From Ptiloglossa arizonensis (taxonomy: Eukaryota > Arthropoda > Insecta > Hymenoptera > Colletidae): a DNA stretch of 64,000 nt. The notes under the pieces were generated by a model. It worked only from the letters and a program-made list of their open reading frames with translations. It searched no databases and was not told where the DNA came from. Shown piece after piece: positions 35,617-48,035 of this stretch. Made by a program: the position numbers and the translations under genes. Location of the stretch: assembly GCF_051014685.1 (NCBI RefSeq), contig NW_027478442.1, positions 1,178,001 through 1,242,000 on the forward strand, read 5' to 3'. The number at the start of each line of letters is the position of its first letter. The stretch's first letter is position 1.

Positions 35617-35970
35617 TCGAGAAATTCCTGTTGCATCTGAAAGTAGAAACTCGCACGATTACAATGGTGTGTGTACTTTTCCCCTAGGCCATTGTAGTTA
35701 TTGGTTTCTAGCGTCAGAATTGCGAAAATTTTGATGGTTTCTGAACCATTCCTTAATTTCAAACTCCCATATCTCGCGAACGGAATGACGAATTCGAGAA
35801 ATTCCTGTTGCATCTGAAAGTAGAAACTCGCACGATTACAATGGTGTGTGTACTTTTCCCCTAGGCCATTGTAGTTATTGGTTTCTAGCGTCAGAATTGC
35901 GAAAATTTTGATGGTTTCTGAACCATTCCTTAATTTCAAACTCCCATATCTCTCGAACGGAATGACGAAC
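35617..35970 (+). repeat. Tandem pair of 177-bp monomers with TTTCTGAACC
   Basis: Units at about 35,617-35,793 and 35,794-35,970 share GAAAGTAGAAACTCGCACG, ATTACAATGG, GTGTGTACTTTTCCCC, TTTCTAGCGTCAG, the rare TTTCTGAACC and CTTAATTTCAAACTCCC. The second reads CTCTCGAACGG. They are embedded in consecutive 177-bp units, so a reading frame happens to stay open across them. Confidence 0.78.
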
Positions 35971-36397
35971 TCGAGAAATTCCTGTTGCATCTGAAAGTGG
36001 AAACTCGCCCGATTAGAAAGGTATGTGTATTTTTCCCCTAGGCCATTGTAGTTATTGGTTTCGAGTATCAGACTCGCGAAAATCTTGATGGTTTCTCAAC
36101 CATTCCTTAACTTCAAACTCCCATATCTCGCGAACGGAATGAAGAACTCGAGAAGTTCCTGTTGCATCTGAAAGTGGAAACTCGCACGATTACAACGGTA
36201 TGTGTGTTTTCCCCTAGGCCATTGTAGTTATTGGTTTCTAGCGTCAGAATTTCAAAAATTTTGATGGTATCTCAACCACTCCTTAATTTCAAACTCCATA
36301 TCTCGCGAACGGAATGACGAACTCGAGAAATTCCTGTTGCATCTGAAAGTGGAAACTCGCCCGATTACAAAGGTATGTGCATTTTTCACCTAGGCCT

Positions 36398-37838
36398 TTG
36401 TAGTTATTGGTTTCGAGTATCAGACTTGCGAAAATTTTGATGGTTTCTCAACCATTCCTTAACTTCAAACTCCCATGTCTCGCGAACGGAATGACGAACT
36501 CGAGAAATTCCTGTTGCATCTGAAAGTGGAAACTCGCCCGATTACAAAGGTATGTGCATTTTTCACCTAGGCCTTTGTAGTTATTGGTTTCTAGTATCAG
36601 AATTGCGAAAATTTTGATGGTTTCTCAAGCATTCCTTAACTTCAAACTCGCATATCTCGCGAACGGATTGACGAACTCGAGAAATTCCTGTTGCATCTGA
36701 AAGCAGAAACTCGCCCGATTACAACGGTATGTGTATTTTCCCCTAGGCCATTGTAGTTGTTGGTTTCTAGCGTCAGAATTGCGAAAATTTTGATGGTTTC
36801 TCAACCATTCCTTAACTTCAAACTCCCATGTCTCGCGAACGAATGACGATCTCGAGAAATTCCTGTTGCATCTGAAAGTGGAAACTCGCCCGATTACAAA
36901 GGTATGTGCATTTTTCCCCTAGGCCTTTGTAGTAATTGGTTTCTAGTATCAGACTTGCGAAAATTTTGATTGTTTCTCAAGCATTCCTTAACTTCAAACT
37001 CCCATATCTCGCGAACGGATTGACGAACTTGAGAAATCCCTGTTGCATCTGAAAGCAGAAACTCGCCCGATTACAACGGTATGTGTGTTTTCCCCTAGGC
37101 CACTGTAGTTATTGGTTTCTAGCGTCAGAACTTCAAAAATTTTGATGGCAAATCAACCATTCCTTAACTTCAAACTCCCATATCTCGCGAACGGAATGAC
37201 GAAGTCGAGAAATTCCTGTTGCATCTGAAAGTAGAGGCTCGCACGATTACAATGGTGTGTGTACTTTTCCCCTAGGCCATTCCAGTTATTGGTTTCTAGC
37301 GTCAGAATTGCGAAAATTTTGATGATTTCTCAACCATTCCTTAACTTCAAATTCCCATGTCTCGCGAACGAATGACGAACTCGAGAAATTCCTGTTGCAT
37401 CTGAAAGTGGAAACTAGACCGATTACAAAGGTATGTGCATTTTTCCACTAGGCCTTTGTAGTTATTGGTTTCGAGTATCAGACTTGCGAAAATTTCGATG
37501 GTTTCTCAACCATTCCTTAACTTCAAACTCCCACATCTCGCGAACGGATTGACGAACTCGAGAATTTCCTATTGCATCTGAAAGCAGAAACACGCCCGAT
37601 TACAACGGTACGTGTATTTTTGACCTAGGCCATTCCAGTTATTGGTTTCGAGTATCAGACCAGCGAAAATTTTGAAGGTTTCTCAAGCATTCCTTCACTT
37701 CTAACTCCCATATCTCGCGAACGGATTGACGAACTCGAGAAATTCCTGTTGCATCTGAAAGCAGAGACTCGCCCGATTACAACGGTATGTGTATTTTCCC
37801 CTAGTCCATTGTAGTTATTGGTTTCTAGCGTCAGAGCT
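36398..37838 (+). repeat. 1.44-kb 8-monomer block, second copy
   Basis: Repeats 33,750-35,190 in the same order, with scattered substitutions such as GGCAAATCAACC for GGCAACTCAACC. Both copies keep the private one-base deletion CGCGAACGAATGACG at matching places, so these deletions predate the duplication and are not read errors. Confidence 0.85.
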
Positions 37839-38520
37839 TCAAAAATTTTGATGGTAACTCAACCATTCCTTAACTTCAAACTCCCATGTCTCGCGAACGA
37901 ATGACGAACTCGAGAAATTCCTGTTGCATCTGAAAGTGGAAACTCGCCCGATTACAAAGGTATGTGCATTTTTCCCCTAGGCCTTTGTAGTTATTGGTTT
38001 CTAGTATCAGACTTGCGAAAATTTTGATTGTTTCTCAAGCATTCCTTAACTTCAAACTCCCATATCTCGCGAACGGATTTACGAACTTGAGAAATCCCTG
38101 TTGCATCTGAAAGCAGAAACTCGCCCGATTACAACGGTATGTGTGTTTTCCCCTAGGCCATTGTAGTTATTGGTTTCTAGCGTCAGAGCTTCAAAAATTT
38201 TGATGGTAACTCAACCATTCCTTAACTTCAAACTCCCATGTCTCGCGAACGAATGACGAACTCGAGAAATTCCTGTTGCTCCTGAAAGTTGAAACTCGCC
38301 CGATTACAAAGGTATGTGCATTTTTCCCCTAGGCCTTTGTAGTTATTGGTTTCTAGTATCAGACTTGCGAAAATTTTGATGGTTTCTCAAGCATTCCTTA
38401 ACTTCAAACTCCCATATCTCGCGAACGGATTGACGAACTCGAGAAATTCCTGTTGCGTCTGAAAGCAGAAACTCGCCCGATTACAACGGTATGTGTGTTT
38501 TCCCCTAGGCCATTGTAGTT
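37834..38520 (+). repeat. 352-bp dimer in tandem with GAGCTTCAAAAA
   Basis: GAGCTTCAAAAATTTTG occurs at 37,834 and 38,186, spacing 352 bp (two 176-bp units). It is followed each time by GATGGTAACTCAACC, ATGTCTCGCGAACGAATG and a GATTTACG / GATTGACG monomer. A related AACTTCAAAAATTTTG unit lies near 39,598. Confidence 0.78.
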
Positions 38521-41500
38521 ATTGGTTTCTAGCGTCAGAATTGCGAATATTTTGATGGTATCTCAACCATTCCTTAACTTCAAACTCCCATATCTCGCGA
38601 ACGGAATGACGAACTCGAGAAATTCCTGTTGCATCTGAAAGTGGTAACTCGCCCGATTAGAAAGGTATGTGTATTTTCCCCTAGGCCATTGTAGTTATTG
38701 GTTTCGAGTATCAGACTTGCGAAAATCTTGATGGTTTCTCAACCATACCTTAACTTCGAACACCCATATCTCGCGAACCGGATGACGAACTCGAGAAATT
38801 CCTGTTGCATCTGAAAGTGGATACTCGCCCTATTAAAAAGGCATGTGTATTTTTCCCCTAGGCCGTTGTAGTTCTTGGTTTCGAGTATCAGACCAGCGAA
38901 AATTTTGATGGTTTCTCAAACATTCCTTAACTTCAAACTCCCATATCTCGCGAACGGAATGACGAACTCGAGAAATTCCTGTTGCATCTGAAAGTAGAAC
39001 CTCGCACGATTACAATGGTGTGTGTACTATTCCCCTAGGCCATTCCAGTTATTGGTTTCGAGTATCAGAATTGCGAAAATTTTGATGGTTTCTCAACCAT
39101 TCCTGAACTTCAAACTCCCATGCCTCGCGAACGGAATGACGAACTCGAGAAATTCCTGTTGCATCTGAAAGTAGAAACTCGCACGATTACAATGGTGTGT
39201 GTACTTTTCCCCTAGGCCATTCCAGTTATTGGTTTCTACCGTCAGAATTGCGAAAATTTGGATGGTTTCTCAACCATTCCTTAACTTCAAAATCCCATGT
39301 CTCGCGAACGAATGACGAACTCGAGAAATTCCTGTTGCATCTGAAAGTGGAAACTCGCCCGATTACAAAGGTATGTGCATTTTTCCCCTAGGCCTTTGTA
39401 GTTATTGGTTTCTAGTATCAGACTTGCGAAAATTTTGATTGTTTCTCAAGCATTCCTTAAGTTCAAACTCCCATATCTCGCGAACGGATTTACGAACTTG
39501 AGAAATCCCTGTTGCATCTGAAAGCAAAAACTCGCCCGATTACAACGGTATGTGTGTTTTCCCCTAGGCCATTGTAGTTATTGGTTTCTAGCGTCAGAAC
39601 TTCAAAAATTTTGATGGTAACTCAACCATTCCTTAACTTCAAACTCCCATATCTCGCGAACGGAATGACGAACTCGAGAAATTCCTGTTGCATCTGAAAG
39701 TAGAAACTCGCACGATTACAATGGTGTGTGTACTTTTCACCTAGGCCATTCCAGTTATTGGTTTCTAGCGTCAGAATTGCGAAAATTTTGATGGTTTCTC
39801 AACCATTCCTTAACTTCAAACTCCCATGTCTCGCGAACGAATGACGAACTCGAGAAATTCCTGTTGCATCTGAAAGTGGATACTCGCCCGATTACAAAGG
39901 CATGTGTATTTTTCCCCTAGGCCGTTGTAGTTATTGTTTTCGAGTATCAGACCAGCGAAAATTTTGATGGTTTCTCAAACATTCCTTAACTTCAAACTCC
40001 CATATCTCGCGAAGGGAATGACGAACTCGAGAAATTACTGTTGCATCTGAAAGTAGAAACTCGCACGATTTCAATGGTGTGTGTACTTTTCCCCTAGGCC
40101 ATTCCAGTTATAGGTTTCGAGTATCAGAATTGCGAAAATTTTGATGGTTTCTCAACGATTCCTTAACTTCAAACTCCCATGTCTCGCGAACGGAATGACG
40201 AACTCCAGAAATTCCTATTGCATCTGAAAGTGGAAACTCGCCCGATTACAAAGGTATGTGCATTTTTCCCCTAGGCCTTTGTAGTTATTGGTTTCGAGTA
40301 TCAGACTTGCGAAAATTTTGATGGTTTCTCAAGCATTCTTTAACTTCAAACTCCCATATCTCGCGAACGGAATGACGAACTCGAGAAATTCCTGTTGCAT
40401 CTGAAAGCAGAAACACGCACGATTACAACGGTATGTGTATTTTTCCCCTAGGCAATTGTAGTTATTGGTTTCTAGCATCAGAATTGCGAAAATTTTGATG
40501 GTTTCTCAAGCATTCCTTAACTTCAAACTCCCATATCTCGCGAACGGATTGACGAACTCGAGAAATTCCTGTCGCATCTGAAACTGGAAACTCGCCCGAT
40601 TACAAAGGTATGTGTATTTTCCCCCAGGCCATTGTAGTTATTGGTTTCTAGCGTCAGAATTGCGAAAATTTTGATGGTTTCTCAACCATTCCTTAACTTC
40701 AAACTCCCATATCTCGCGAATGGAATGACGAACTCGAGAAATTCCTGTTGCATCTGAAAGTGGAAACTCGCCCGATTACAAAGGTATGTGCATTTTTCCC
40801 CTAGGCCTTTCTAGTTATTTGTTTCTAGTATCAGACTTGCGAAAATTTTGATGGTTTCTCAAGCATTCCTTAACTTCAAACTCCCATATCTCGCGAACGG
40901 ATTGACGAACTCGAGAAATTCCTGTTGCATCTGAAAGCAGAAACTCGCCCGATTACAACGGTATGTGTGTTTTCCCCTAGGCCATTGTAGTTATTGGTTT
41001 CTAGCGGCAGAATTGCGAAAATTTTGATGGTATCTCAACCATTCCTTAACTTCAAACTCCCATATCTCGCGAACGGAATGACGAACTCGAGAAATTCCTG
41101 TTGCATCTGAAAGTGGTAACTCGCCCGATTAGAAAGGTATGTGTATTTTCCCCTAGGCCATTGTAGTTGTTGGTTTCTAGCATCAGAATTGCGAAAATTT
41201 TGATGGTTTCTCAACCATACCTTAACTTCGAACACCCATATCTCGCGAACCGGATGACGAACTCGAGAAATTCCTGTTGCATCTGAAAGTGGATACCCGC
41301 CCGATTACAAAGGCATGTGTATTTTTCCCCTAGGCCGTTGTAGTTATTGGTTTCGAGTATCAGACCAGCGAAAATTTTGATGGTTCCTCAAACATTCCTT
41401 AACTTCAAACTCCCATATCTCGCGAAGGGAATGACGAACTCGAGAAATTCCTGTTGCATCTGAAAGCAGAAACACGCACGATTACAACGGTATGTGTATT

Positions 41501-42616
41501 TTTCCCCTAGGCAATTGTAGTTATTTTTTTCTAGCATCAGAATTGCGAAAATTTTGATGGTTTCTCAACCATTCCTTAACTTCGAACTCCCATATCTCGC
41601 GAACGGGATGACGAACTCGAGAAATTCCTGTCGCATCTGAAACTGGAAACTCGACCGATTACAAAGGTATGTGTATTTTCCCCCAGGCCATTGTAGTTAT
41701 TGGTTTCTAGCGTCAGAATTGCGAAAATTTTGATGGTTTCTCTACCGTTCCTTAACTTCAAACTCCCATGTCTCGCGAACGGATTGACGAACTCGAGAAA
41801 TTCCTGTTGCATCTGACAGCAGAAATTCGCCCGATTACAACGGTATGTGTATTTTTCCCCCAGGCCATTTTAGTTATTGGTTTCGAGTATCAGGCTTGCG
41901 AAAATTTTGATGGTTTCTCAACCATCCCTTAACTTCAAACTCCCATAACTCGCGAACGGAATGACGAACTCGAGAAATTCCTGTTGCATCTGAAAGTGGA
42001 AACTCGCCCGATTACAAGGGTATGTGCATTTTTCCCCTATGCCTTTGTAGTTATTGGTTTCGAGTATCAGACTTGCGAAAATTTTGATGGTTTCTCAACC
42101 ATTCCTTAAATTCAAACTCCCACATCACGCGAACCGATTGACGAACTCGAGAATTTCCTATTGCATCTGAAAGCAGAAACACGCCCGATTACAACGGTAT
42201 GTGTATTTTCCCCTAGGCCATTGTAGTTATTGGTTTCTAGCGTCAGAATTGCGAAAATTTTGATGGTTTCTCAACCATTCCTTAACTTCAAACTCCCATG
42301 TCTCGCGAACGAATGACGATCTCGAGAAATTCCTGTTGCATCTGAAAGTGGAAACTCGCCCGATTACAAAGGTATGTGCATTTTTCCCCTAGGCCTTTGT
42401 AGTTACTGGTTTCTAGTATCAGAATTGCGAAAGTTTTGATGGTTTCTCAAGCATTCCTTAACTTCAAACTCCCATATCTCGCGAACGGGACGACGAACTC
42501 GAGAATTTCCTGTTGCATCTGAAACTGGAAACTCGCCCGATCACAAAGGTATGTGTATTTTTCCCCTAGGCCTTTGTAGTTATTGGTTTCTAGCATCAGA
42601 ATTGCGAAAATTTTGA

Positions 42617-43278
42617 TGGTTTCTCAAGCATTCCTTAACTTCAAACTCCCATATCTCGCGAACGGATTGACGAACTCGAGAAATTCCTGTTGCATCTGAA
42701 AGTAGAGACTCGCCCGATTAGAATGGTGTGCGTACTTTTCCCCTAGGCCATTCCAGTTATTCATGTCTAGCATCAGAATTGCGAAAATTTCAATAGTTTC
42801 TCAACCATTCCTTAACTTCAAACTCCCATATCTCGCGAACGGATTGACGAACTCGAGAAATTCCTGTTGCATCTGAAAGTGAAAACTCGCCCGATTACAA
42901 AGGTATGTGCATTTTTCCCCTAGGCCTTTGTAGTTATTGGTTTCGAGTATCAGACTTGCGAAAATTTTGATGGTTTCTCAAGCATTCCTTAACTTCAAAC
43001 TCCCATATCTCGCGAACGGATTGACGAACTCGAGAAATTTCTGTTGCATGTGACAGCAGAAACTCGCCCGATTACAACGGTGTGTGTATTTTTCCTCGAG
43101 GCCATTGAAGTTATTGGTTTCGAGTATCAGACTTGCGAAAATTTTGATGGTTTCCCAAGCATTCCATAATTTCAAACTCCCATATCTCGCGAACGGATTG
43201 ACGAACTCGAGAAGTTCGTGTTGCATCTGAAAGCAGAAACTCGCCCGATTACAACGGTACGTGTATTTTTCCCCTAGG
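42617..43278 (+). repeat. 0.66-kb block, first copy (repeated at 47,216-47,877)
   Basis: Offset 4,599 bp (26 monomers). The outer parts match: 42,617-42,877, with TTATTCATGTCTAGC and CAATAGTTTC; and 42,955-43,278, with GCATGTGACAGCAG, TTTTTCCTCGAGG, TTTCCCAAGC and GAAGTTCGTG. Between them the two copies carry different variants: GAAAGTGAAAACTCG with TGCATTTTTCCCC here, GTAGAGACTCGCCCGATGAG with GTGCGAAC there. TCCTCGAGG adds a second CTCGAG to its monomer. Confidence 0.8.
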
Positions 43279-44290
43279 CCATAGTTGTTATTTGATTCGA
43301 GTATCAGACTTGCGAAAATTGTGATGGTTTCTCAACCATTCCTTAACTTCAAACTCCCATATCTCGCGACCTGATTGACGAACTCGGGAATTTCCTATTG
43401 CATCTGAAAGCAGAAACTCGCCCCATTTCAACCGTACGTGTATTTGTCCCCAAGGCCTTTGTAGTTATTGGTTTCGAGTATCAGTCTTGCGATAATTTTG
43501 ATGGTTTCTCAAGCATTCCTTAACTTCAAACTCCCATATCTCGCGAGCGGATTGACGAACTCGAGAAATTCCTATTGCATCTGAAAGACGAAACTCGCCC
43601 GATTACAACGGTATGTGTATTTTCCTGAAGGCCTTTGTAGTTATTGGTTTCGAGTATCAGACTTGCGATAATCTTGATGGTTTCTCAAGCATTCCTTAAC
43701 TTCAAACTCCCATATCTCGCGAACGGATTGACGAACTCGAGAATTTCCTATTGCATCTGAAAGCAGAAACACGCCCGATTACAAAGGTATGTGTATTTTT
43801 CCCCTAGGCCGTTGTAGTTATTCGTTTCGAGTATCAGACCACCGAAAATTTTGATGGTTTCTCAACCATTCCTTAACTTCAAACTCCCATATCTCGCGAA
43901 CGGAATGATGAACTCGAGAAATTCCTATTGCATCTGAAAGTAGAAACCCGCACGATTACAATGGTGTGTGTACTTTTCCCCTAGGCCATTCCAGTTATTG
44001 GTTTCGAGTATCAGAATTGCGAAAATTTTGATGGTTTCTCAACCATTCCTTAACTTCAAACTCCCATATCTCGCGAACGGATTGACGAACTCGAGAAATT
44101 CCTGTTGCATCTGAAAGTGGAAACTCGTCCGATTACAAAGGTATGTGCATTTTTCCCCTAGGCCTTTGTAGTTATTGGTTTCGAGTATCAGACTTGCGAA
44201 AATTTTGATGGTTTCTCAAACATTCCTTAACTTCAAACTCCCATATCTCGCGAACGGATTGACGAACTCGAGAAATTCCTGTTGCGTCTG

Positions 44291-45310
44291 AGAGTAGAGA
44301 CTCGCCCGATTAGAGGGTTGTGCGTACTTTTCCCCTAGGCCATTCCAGTTATTCGTTTCTAGCATCAGAATTGCGAAAATTTCGATGGTTTCTCAACAAT
44401 TCCTTAACTTCAAACTCCCATATCTCGCGAACGGATTGACGAACTCGAGAAATTCCTGTTGCATCTGAGAGTAGAGACTCGCCCGATTAGAGGGTTGTGC
44501 GAACTTTTCCCCTAGGCCATTCCAGTTATTCGTTTCTAGCATAAGAATTGCGAAAATTTCGATGGTTTCTCAACAATTCCTTAAATTCAAACTCCCATAT
44601 CTCGCGAACGGATTGACGAACTCGAGAAATTCCTGTTGCATCTGAAAGTGGAAACTCGCCCGATTACAAAGGTATGTGCATTTTTCCCCTAGGCCTTTGT
44701 AGTTATTGGTTTCGAGTGTCAGACTTGCGAAAATTGTGATGGTTTCTCAACCATTCCTTAACTTCAAACTCCCATTACTCGCGAACGAATTGACTAACTC
44801 GAGAAATTCCTGTTGCATCTGAAAGTGGAAACTCGTCCGATTACAAAGGTATGTGCATTTTTCCCCTAGGCCTTTGTAGTTATTGGTTTCGAGTATCAGA
44901 CTTGCGAAAATTTTGATGGTTTCTCAAGCATTCCTTAACTTCAAACTCCCATATCTCGCGAACGGATTGACGAACTCGAGAAATTCCTGTTGCATCTGAG
45001 AGTAGAGACTCGCCCGATTAGAGGGTTGTGCGAACTTTTCCCCTAGGCCATTCCAGTTATTCGTTTCTAGCATCAGAATTGCGAAAATTTCGACGGTTTC
45101 TCAACAATTCCTTAACTTCAAACTCCCATATCTCGCGAACGGATTGACGAACTCGAGAAATTCCTGTTGCATCTGAAAGTGGAAACTCGCCCGATTACAA
45201 AGGTATGTGCATTTTTCCCCTAGGCCTTTGTAGTTATTGGTTTCGAGTGTCAGACTTGCGAAAATTGTGATGGTTTCTCAACCATTCCTTAACTTCAAAC
45301 TCCCATACCT
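44291..45310 (+). repeat. GAGAGTAGAGACTCG monomers: 177-bp pair then 531-bp trimer repeat
   Basis: AGAGTAGAGACTCG followed by GATTAGAGGGTTGTGCG occurs at 44,291, 44,468 (+177) and 44,999 (+531). The unit 44,468-44,998 is a trimer, and its second copy runs to about 45,307 before diverging at CCCATACCTCG against CCCATTACTCG. CTCAACAATTCC and GAGTGTCAGAC are shared at the right places. Confidence 0.8.
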
Positions 45311-45594
45311 CGCGAACTGATTGACGAACTCGGGAATTTCCTATTGCATCTGAAAGCAGAAACTCGCCCCATTTCAACGGTACGTGTATTTGTCCCCAAG
45401 GCCTTTGTAGTTATTGGTTTCGAGTATCAGTCTTGCGATAATTTTGATGGTTTCTCAACCATTCCTTGACTTCAAACTCCCATTACTCGCGAACGGATTG
45501 ACTAACTCGAGAAATTCCTGTTGCATATGAAAGTGGAAAGTCGTCCGATTACAAAGGTATGTGCATTTTTCCCCTAGGCCTTTGTAGTTATTGG

Positions 45595-46345
45595 TTTCGA
45601 GTATCAGACTTGCAAAAATTTTGAGGGTTTCTCAACCATTCCTTAACTTCAAACTCCCATATCTCGCGAACGGATTGACGAACTCGAGAAATTCCTGTTG
45701 CATCTGGAACTGGAAACTCGCCCGATTACAAATGTATGTGTATTTTTCCCCTAGGCCGTTGTAGTTATTGGTTTCGAGTATCAGACCAGCGAAAATTTTG
45801 ATGGTTCCTCAACCATTCCTTAACGTCAAACTCCCATATCTCGCCAACGGATAGACGAACTCGAGAAATTCCTGTTGCATCTGAGAGTAGAGACTCGCCC
45901 GATTAGAGTGGTGTGCGTACTTTTCCCCTAGGCCATTCCAGTTATTCGTTTCTAGCATCAGAATTGCGAAAATTTCGATGGTTCCTCAAGTATTCCTTAA
46001 CTTCAAACTCCCATATCTCGCGAACGGATTTACGAACTCGAGAAATTCGTGTTCCATCTGAAAGCAGAAACTCGCCCGATTACAACGGTATGCGAATTTT
46101 CCCCTAGGCAATTGTAGTTATTGGTTTCGAGTATCAGACTTGCACAAATTTTGAGGGTTTCTCAACCATTCCTTAACTTCAAACTCCCATATCTCGCGAA
46201 CGGATTGACGAACTCGAGAAATTCCTGTTGCATCTGGAACTGGAAACTCGCCCGATTACAAAGGTATGTGTATTTTTCCCCTAGGCCGTTGTAGTTATTG
46301 GTTTCGAGTATCAGACCAGCGAAAATTTTGATGGTTTCTCAACCA
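45595..46345 (+). repeat. Trimer repeat (530 bp) with CATCTGGAACTGG
   Basis: CATCTGGAACTGGAAACTCG at 45,701 and 46,231, with TTTTGAGGGTTTC before it and GGCCGTTGTAG and GACCAGCGAAAATTTTG after it in both. The matching parts are about 45,595-45,810 and 46,125-46,345. Confidence 0.75.
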
Positions 46346-47215
46346 TTCCTTAACTTCAAACTCCCATATCTCGCGAACGGATTGACGAACTCGAGAAATT
46401 CCTGTTGCATCTGACAGCAGAAACACGCCCGATTACAACGGTACGTGTATTTTTGACCTAGGCCATTCCAGTTATCGGTTTCGAGTATCAGACCAGCGAA
46501 AATTTTGAAGCTTTCTCAACCATTCCTTAACTTCAAACTCCCATACCTCGCGAACAGATTGACGAACTCGAGAAATTCCTGTTGCATCTGAAACCAGAAA
46601 CTCGCCCGATTTCAATGGTATGTGCATTTTTGCCCTAGGCTATAGTAGTTATTGGTTTCGAGTATCAGACTTGCGAAAATTTTGATGGTTTCCCAAGCAT
46701 TCCATAACTTCAAACTCCCACATCTCGCGAACGGATTGACGAACTCGAGAAATTCCTGTTGCATCTGAAAGCAGAAACTCGCCCGATTACAACGGTACGT
46801 GTATTTTTCCCCTAGGCCATAGTTGTTATTTGATTCGAGTATCAGAGTTGCGAAAATTGTGATGGTTTCTCAACCATTCCTTAACTTCAAACTCCCATAT
46901 CTCGCGAACTGATTGACGAACTCGGGAATTTCCTATTGCATCTGAAAGCAGAAACTCGCCCCATTTCAACGGTATGTGCATTTTCCCCTAGGCCATTGCA
47001 GTTATTGATTTCTAGCATCAGAATTCCGAAAATTTTGATGGTTTCTCAACCATTCCTTAACTTCAAACTCCCATATCTCGCGAACGGAATGACGCACTCA
47101 AGAAATTCCTGTTGCATCTGAAAGTGGTAACTCGCCCGATTACAAAGGTATGTGCATTTTTCCCCTAGGCCTTTGTAGTTATTGGTTTCGAGTATCAGAC
47201 TTTCGAAAATTTTGA

Positions 47216-47877
47216 TGGTTTCTCAAGCATTCCTTAACTTCAAACTCCCATATCTCGCGAACGGATTGACGAACTCGAGAAATTCCTGTTGCATCTGAAA
47301 GTAGAGACTCGCCCGATTAGAATGGTGTGCGTACTTTTCCCCTAGGCCATTCCAGTTATTCATGTCTAGCATCAGAATTGCGAAAATTTCGATAGTTTCT
47401 CAACCATTCCTTAAGTTCAAACTCCCATATCTCGCGAACGGATTGACGAACTCGAGAAATTCCTGTTGCATCTGAAAGTAGAGACTCGCCCGATGAGAAT
47501 GGTGTGCGAACTTTTCCCCTAGGCCATTCCAGTTATTCGTTTCTAGCATCAGACTTGCGAAAATTTTGATGGTTTCTCAACCATTCCTTAACTTCAAACT
47601 CCCATATCTCGCGAACGGATTGACGATCTCGAGAAATTTCTGTTGCATGTGACAGCAGAAACTCGCCCGATTACAACGGTGTGTGTATTTTTCCTCGAGG
47701 CCATTGAAGTTATTGGTTTCGAGTATCAGACTTGCGAAAATTTTGATGGTTTCCCAAGCATTCCATAATTTCAAACTCCCATATCTCGCGAACGGATTGA
47801 CGAACTCGAGAAGTTCGTGTTGCATCTGAAAGCAGAAACTCGCCCGATTACAACGGTACGTGTATTTTTCCCCTAGG
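47216..47877 (+). repeat. 0.66-kb block, second copy (of 42,617-43,278)
   Basis: Same outer markers at +4,599 bp, with a different central 80 bp or so (about 47,477-47,553). The match ends at CCCCTAGGCCGTTG here against CCCCTAGGCCATAG upstream. Confidence 0.8.
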
Positions 47878-48035
47878 CCGTTGTAGTTATTCGTTTCGAG
47901 TATCAGACCAGCGAAAATTTTGATGGTTTCTCAACCATTCCTTAACTTCAAACTCCCATATCTCGCGAACGGAATGATGAACTCGAGAAATTCCTATTGC
48001 ATCTGAAAGTAGAAACTCGCACGATTACAATGGTG

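Larger units (their letters stand above)
32591..42616 (+). repeat. Domain I: second satellite domain rich in 176-bp monomers
   Basis: About 57 monomers. Frequent states are GAAAGTGGAAACTCG, TGCATTTTTCACCTAGG, CCCATGTCTCGCGAACG, a one-base deletion giving CGCGAACGAATGACG, and AGARCTTCAAAAATTTTGATG with AACTCAACC. Between 33,061 and 48,076 the phase loses 30 bases in 85 monomers, against 17 in 131 between 9.9 and 33 kb. TAGTTGTTATTTGA monomers were not seen here. It resembles domain A in length class but has its own variants. No gene is present. Confidence 0.85.
42617..48035 (+). repeat. Domain J: GATTAGA / TTTCGATGG satellite domain
   Basis: About 31 monomers. Characteristic states are GTAGAGACTCGCCCGATTAG, GGTGTGCGTACTTTTCCCC, CCATTCCAGTTATTC(A/G), AAAATTTCGATGG, CTCAACAATTCC and CGCGAACTGATTG. 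Internal repeats are listed separately. The right end is placed at 48,036, where a copy of domain B begins. No gene is present. Confidence 0.82.
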
